Assembly: GCA_021372295.1 (NCBI GenBank)
Contig: JAJFUS010000023.1
Span: 1-64,000, forward strand
Source: a bacterium
GTDB taxonomy: Bacteria; Armatimonadota; UBA5829
Direction of reading: 5' to 3'
Length of the DNA stretch: 64,000 bases
Part shown: in pieces, positions 61,781 through 64,000 of the stretch
Numbering within the stretch: the first letter of the stretch is position 1
Layout of the letters: each line of letters starts with the position of its first letter
Position numbers and translations under genes: made by a program
Notes under the pieces: model-generated
What the model was told of the DNA's origin: nothing
The model's input: only the letters and a program-made list of their open reading frames with translations
Databases searched by the model: none

Positions 61781-63088
61781 GTGAAAAGGTTGCTGGACAT
61801 CAGGTTTATCGGGGCAGTTATTTTGTGCATGCTGCTGAGCGCAGGAGCGGCAATGGCGGACTCAGCAGCGAAAATCGACAGCGGCGACACGGCATGGGTG
61901 CTGGCGTCGAGCGCGCTGGTCATGTTTATGACACCGGGCTTGGGATTGTTTTACGCCGGTATGGTTCGACGCAAAAACGCTTTGGCGACAATTCTGCAGA
62001 GCTTTGTCATGTGCGGGCTTGCAGCGGTGATCTGGGTGCTGTGGGGTTATTCCCTGGCTTTTGGGTCGGACCACTGGGGGCTGATCGGATCGCTGGAATA
62101 TGTCGGGCTGAAGGGCGTCGGCATGACTCCACTGCCCGGCCAAACCATCCCGCATCAGGCGTTTATGATCTTCCAGGCAATGTTCGCGATAATCACCCCG
62201 GCACTTATTACGGGCGCGTTCGCCGAGCGCATTCGATTCAAGGCATTTTTCATATTTATGATTGTCTGGCTGACCATTGTCTATTGCCCGGTGGCGCACT
62301 GGGTATGGGGATCGGGCGGCTGGCTATTTAAACTCGGCGCGTTGGACTTCGCGGGCGGAACAGTGGTGCATATCTGTTCAGGAATTGCCGCGCTGTGTTG
62401 TGCAATTGTGATCGGACGCAGAAAAGGCTACGGACGCGAAGAGTTCAAACCCCACAACCTCACTATGACCCTCATCGGCACAGCGCTGCTGTGGTTCGGC
62501 TGGTTCGGCTTCAACGCCGGCAGCGCTCTGGCTGCTAATGGTCTCGCGGCGAATGCGTTTGTCGTCACGAACACCGCCGCCGCTGCTGCCGCCGTTTCAT
62601 GGATCGTTATCGAATGGATTCACAGAGGTCAGCCGACAGCACTGGGCTTCGCCAGTGGAGCTGTGGCGGGGCTGGTCGCGATTACTCCCGCGTCGGGGTT
62701 TGTGGGGCCGATGGCGGCAATTGTGCTGGGCATGGTGGTCAGCCTGGTCTGTTACGGCGCGATTATGCTCAAAGGCAAGCTCGGTTATGACGACTCACTG
62801 GACGTGTTCGGTGTACATGGGGTCGGAGGAACCTGGGGCGCGATTGCCACAGGGTTATTCGCCAGTGTCGCTGTCAACTCGGCGGGCGCTAACGGCCTGT
62901 TTCATGGCAGCGCGGCTCTGCTCGGAAAGCAGCTTATTGCGATTGCGAGCGTAATGGCTTACTCGTTCGTGCTCACGTTTATCATCCTGAAAGTTATTAA
63001 CATCTTTACTCCAATTAGGGTAAGCAATGCGGACGAAGAAACCGGTCTAGACCTCAGTCAGCACGGTGAGGTGGGCTACAACCTCTAA
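61781..63088 (+). CDS. amt: Ammonium transporter, copy 1
   Basis: This 435-residue Amt/Rh channel has a cleaved signal-like N-terminus ('LCMLLSAGAAMA') and eleven membrane helices. The central twin histidines are in 'AGGTVVHICSG' and 'FGVHGVGG'. 'FYAGMVRRKNALATILQSF' and 'LIGTALLWFGWFGFNAGSALA' (parts) are family hallmarks. The GTG start has AAGGAGGA upstream. It is followed at 129 bp by a second copy; no glnK lies in the window. Confidence 0.96.
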   Translation: MKRLLDIRFIGAVILCMLLSAGAAMADSAAKIDSGDTAWVLASSALVMFMTPGLGLFYAGMVRRKNALATILQSFVMCGLAAVIWVLWGYSLAFGSDHWGLIGSLEYVGLKGVGMTPLPGQTIPHQAFMIFQAMFAIITPALITGAFAERIRFKAFFIFMIVWLTIVYCPVAHWVWGSGGWLFKLGALDFAGGTVVHICSGIAALCCAIVIGRRKGYGREEFKPHNLTMTLIGTALLWFGWFGFNAGSALAANGLAANAFVVTNTAAAAAAVSWIVIEWIHRGQPTALGFASGAVAGLVAITPASGFVGPMAAIVLGMVVSLVCYGAIMLKGKLGYDDSLDVFGVHGVGGTWGAIATGLFASVAVNSAGANGLFHGSAALLGKQLIAIASVMAYSFVLTFIILKVINIFTPIRVSNADEETGLDLSQHGEVGYNL

Positions 63089-63127
63089 TATAATTGTGTT
63101 AACAAGGCGGCAATCAGCCTGCAATAG

Positions 63128-63189
63128 TTCGGAAACACCAGCGAAACATTTACTCTCTAAACTCGAGTGTGAGAAACGATTCGGAAACA
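63128..63189 (+). promoter_or_regulatory. Control region of amt-2
   Basis: The 10-bp direct repeat TTCGGAAACA occurs at 63128-63137 and 63180-63189, 52 bp apart (about five helical turns). Between them lies the 28-nt block (63140-63167) shared with the amt-1 leader, including GAAACAT and CTAAACTC. Regulator binding is inferred. Confidence 0.45.
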
Positions 63190-63217
63190 TTGTTGCAACA
63201 TCGAGGAGGAGAGAGTA

Positions 63218-64000
63218 TTGGACAACATTAACGCGGGAGATACTGCGTGGGTGCTGGCGTGCAGCGCGCTGGTGATGGTGATGACGCCGGGCCTGGGCTT
63301 GTTTTACGCGGGCATGGTTCGACGCAAAAACGCTCTGGCGACTATTTTGCAGAGCTTCATAATGGTTGGGATTGTAGGGTTGCTGTGGGTGGTATGTGGC
63401 TATTCACTGGCGTTTGGCAAGGATCACTGGGGGGTTATCGGGTCGCTTGACTGGGTTATGCTGCGAAACGTCGGTCTGACGCCAAATCCTGACTATGCAG
63501 CTACAATTCCGCATCAGGCGTTTGTTGTCTTCCAGGCAATGTTCGCGGTTATCACGCCTGCTTTGATTACAGGTGCGTTTGCCGAGAGGATGAGGTTCAA
63601 AGCGTTTTTGATATTTGCGGTTATATGGTCACTGGCGGTCTATTGCCCGGTCGCACACTGGGTGTGGGGAACCGGCGGCTGGCTGCGAAATCTGGGAGTT
63701 GTCGACTTTGCGGGCGGCGTGGTTGTTCACATATCGTCGGGCATCGCGGCTCTGTGCTGCGCGATAGTGGTGGGAAGTCGCAAGGGCTATAACCGCGAAG
63801 AATTCATGCCGCATAATCTAACTATGACACTTATCGGCACGGGGCTTTTGTGGTTCGGATGGTTCGGATTCAACGCCGGAAGCGCACTGGCCGCAGACTC
63901 TGTGGCCGCAAGCGCTTTCCTTGCGACCAATACCGCCGGCGCGACGGCAGCCGTGGCATGGACGCTGCTTGAGTGGTGTCACAGGGGCAAGCCCACGGCC
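63218..64000 (+). CDS. amt: Ammonium transporter, copy 2 (partial, cut by window end)
   Basis: The frame from TTG 63218 stays open to the window end (261 codons). AGGAGGAGAG sits just upstream. The translation begins 'MDNINAGDTAWVLACSALV' and continues with 'FYAGMVRRKNALATILQSF' and the first pore histidine ('AGGVVVHISSG'). It parallels amt-1 closely but lacks its N-terminal signal-like segment. Tandem duplication is likely. The 3' end lies outside the window. Confidence 0.93.
   Translation, partial: MDNINAGDTAWVLACSALVMVMTPGLGLFYAGMVRRKNALATILQSFIMVGIVGLLWVVCGYSLAFGKDHWGVIGSLDWVMLRNVGLTPNPDYAATIPHQAFVVFQAMFAVITPALITGAFAERMRFKAFLIFAVIWSLAVYCPVAHWVWGTGGWLRNLGVVDFAGGVVVHISSGIAALCCAIVVGSRKGYNREEFMPHNLTMTLIGTGLLWFGWFGFNAGSALAADSVAASAFLATNTAGATAAVAWTLLEWCHRGKPTA

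Noticed and set aside
63247..63450. 67-codon plus-strand frame inside amt-2
   Set aside because: Out-of-frame shadow of the partial ammonium transporter that runs from 63218 to the window end.

Overview
The window is about 64 kb of bacterial chromosome and appears dense, operonic and free of plasmid or phage genes. Coding density is high, and TTG and GTG starts are common. The gene content suggests a largely anaerobic heterotroph that degrades plant or other polysaccharides. It encodes pyruvate:ferredoxin oxidoreductase, an H+-pyrophosphatase, a sensory-type [FeFe] hydrogenase, secreted glycosidases, the DXP isoprenoid pathway, and the HpnCDE route to squalene. The mix (zinc-ribbon membrane proteins, a secreted beta-helix protein ending in an OB-like 'variance' domain, three PilT ATPases, two groESL operons) reminds me of Armatimonadota or a neighbouring phylum. 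That placement is an inference from gene style, not a marker-gene assignment.

Layout. 0-2.3 kb: groESL operon 1 behind a textbook promoter plus CIRCE operator, ended by a strong terminator. 2.3-11.8 kb: a zinc-ribbon membrane protein, a [2Fe-2S] protein plus sensory hydrogenase pair, then a minus-strand operon of an ECF sigma factor, its anti-sigma factor and two membrane proteins that share a TM/zinc-ribbon module, then an ABC exporter. 11.6-15.3 kb: small protein, hemB, lipA and a tandem HD-GYP protein. 15.5-17.5 kb: groESL operon 2, again with promoter and CIRCE. 17.8-23.8 kb: two secreted glycosidases separated by a decayed segment with a truncated gene start and a possible IS end. 24-31 kb: STAS/HATPase fusion and the isoprenoid block, dxs-fni divergent from hpnC-hpnD-hpnE. 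31-38.4 kb: M48 peptidase, rsgA, nifJ and recR. 38.7-49.6 kb: giant beta-helix protein, intracellular glycosidase coupled to recO, dipeptide epimerase, histidine kinase, MarC and BON proteins. 49.8-56.8 kb: hppA, three pilT genes, an unknown exported protein and tRNA-Ala. 57-64 kb: S1 protein, pseudo-GTPase-like protein, hemL, methyltransferase, D-lyxose isomerase, and two tandem ammonium transporters, the second cut by the window end.

The most unusual features lie in the non-coding DNA. A roughly 200-bp element made of up to seven consecutive hairpins occurs three times (positions 1-65 partial, 13784-13992 inverted, 54770-54976). Its stems are conserved by paired substitutions, including a 38-nt perfect palindrome in both full copies whose arms differ in sequence. 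Degenerate heptamer tandem arrays sit in the 5' leaders of groEL2, nifJ and possibly two other genes. The ECF-sigma operon carries a repeated 'W-x-x-LD ... LTGPIG ... Y ... CxxCG' module, present three times in two proteins, that I do not recognise as a named family. These are the best candidates for something undescribed.
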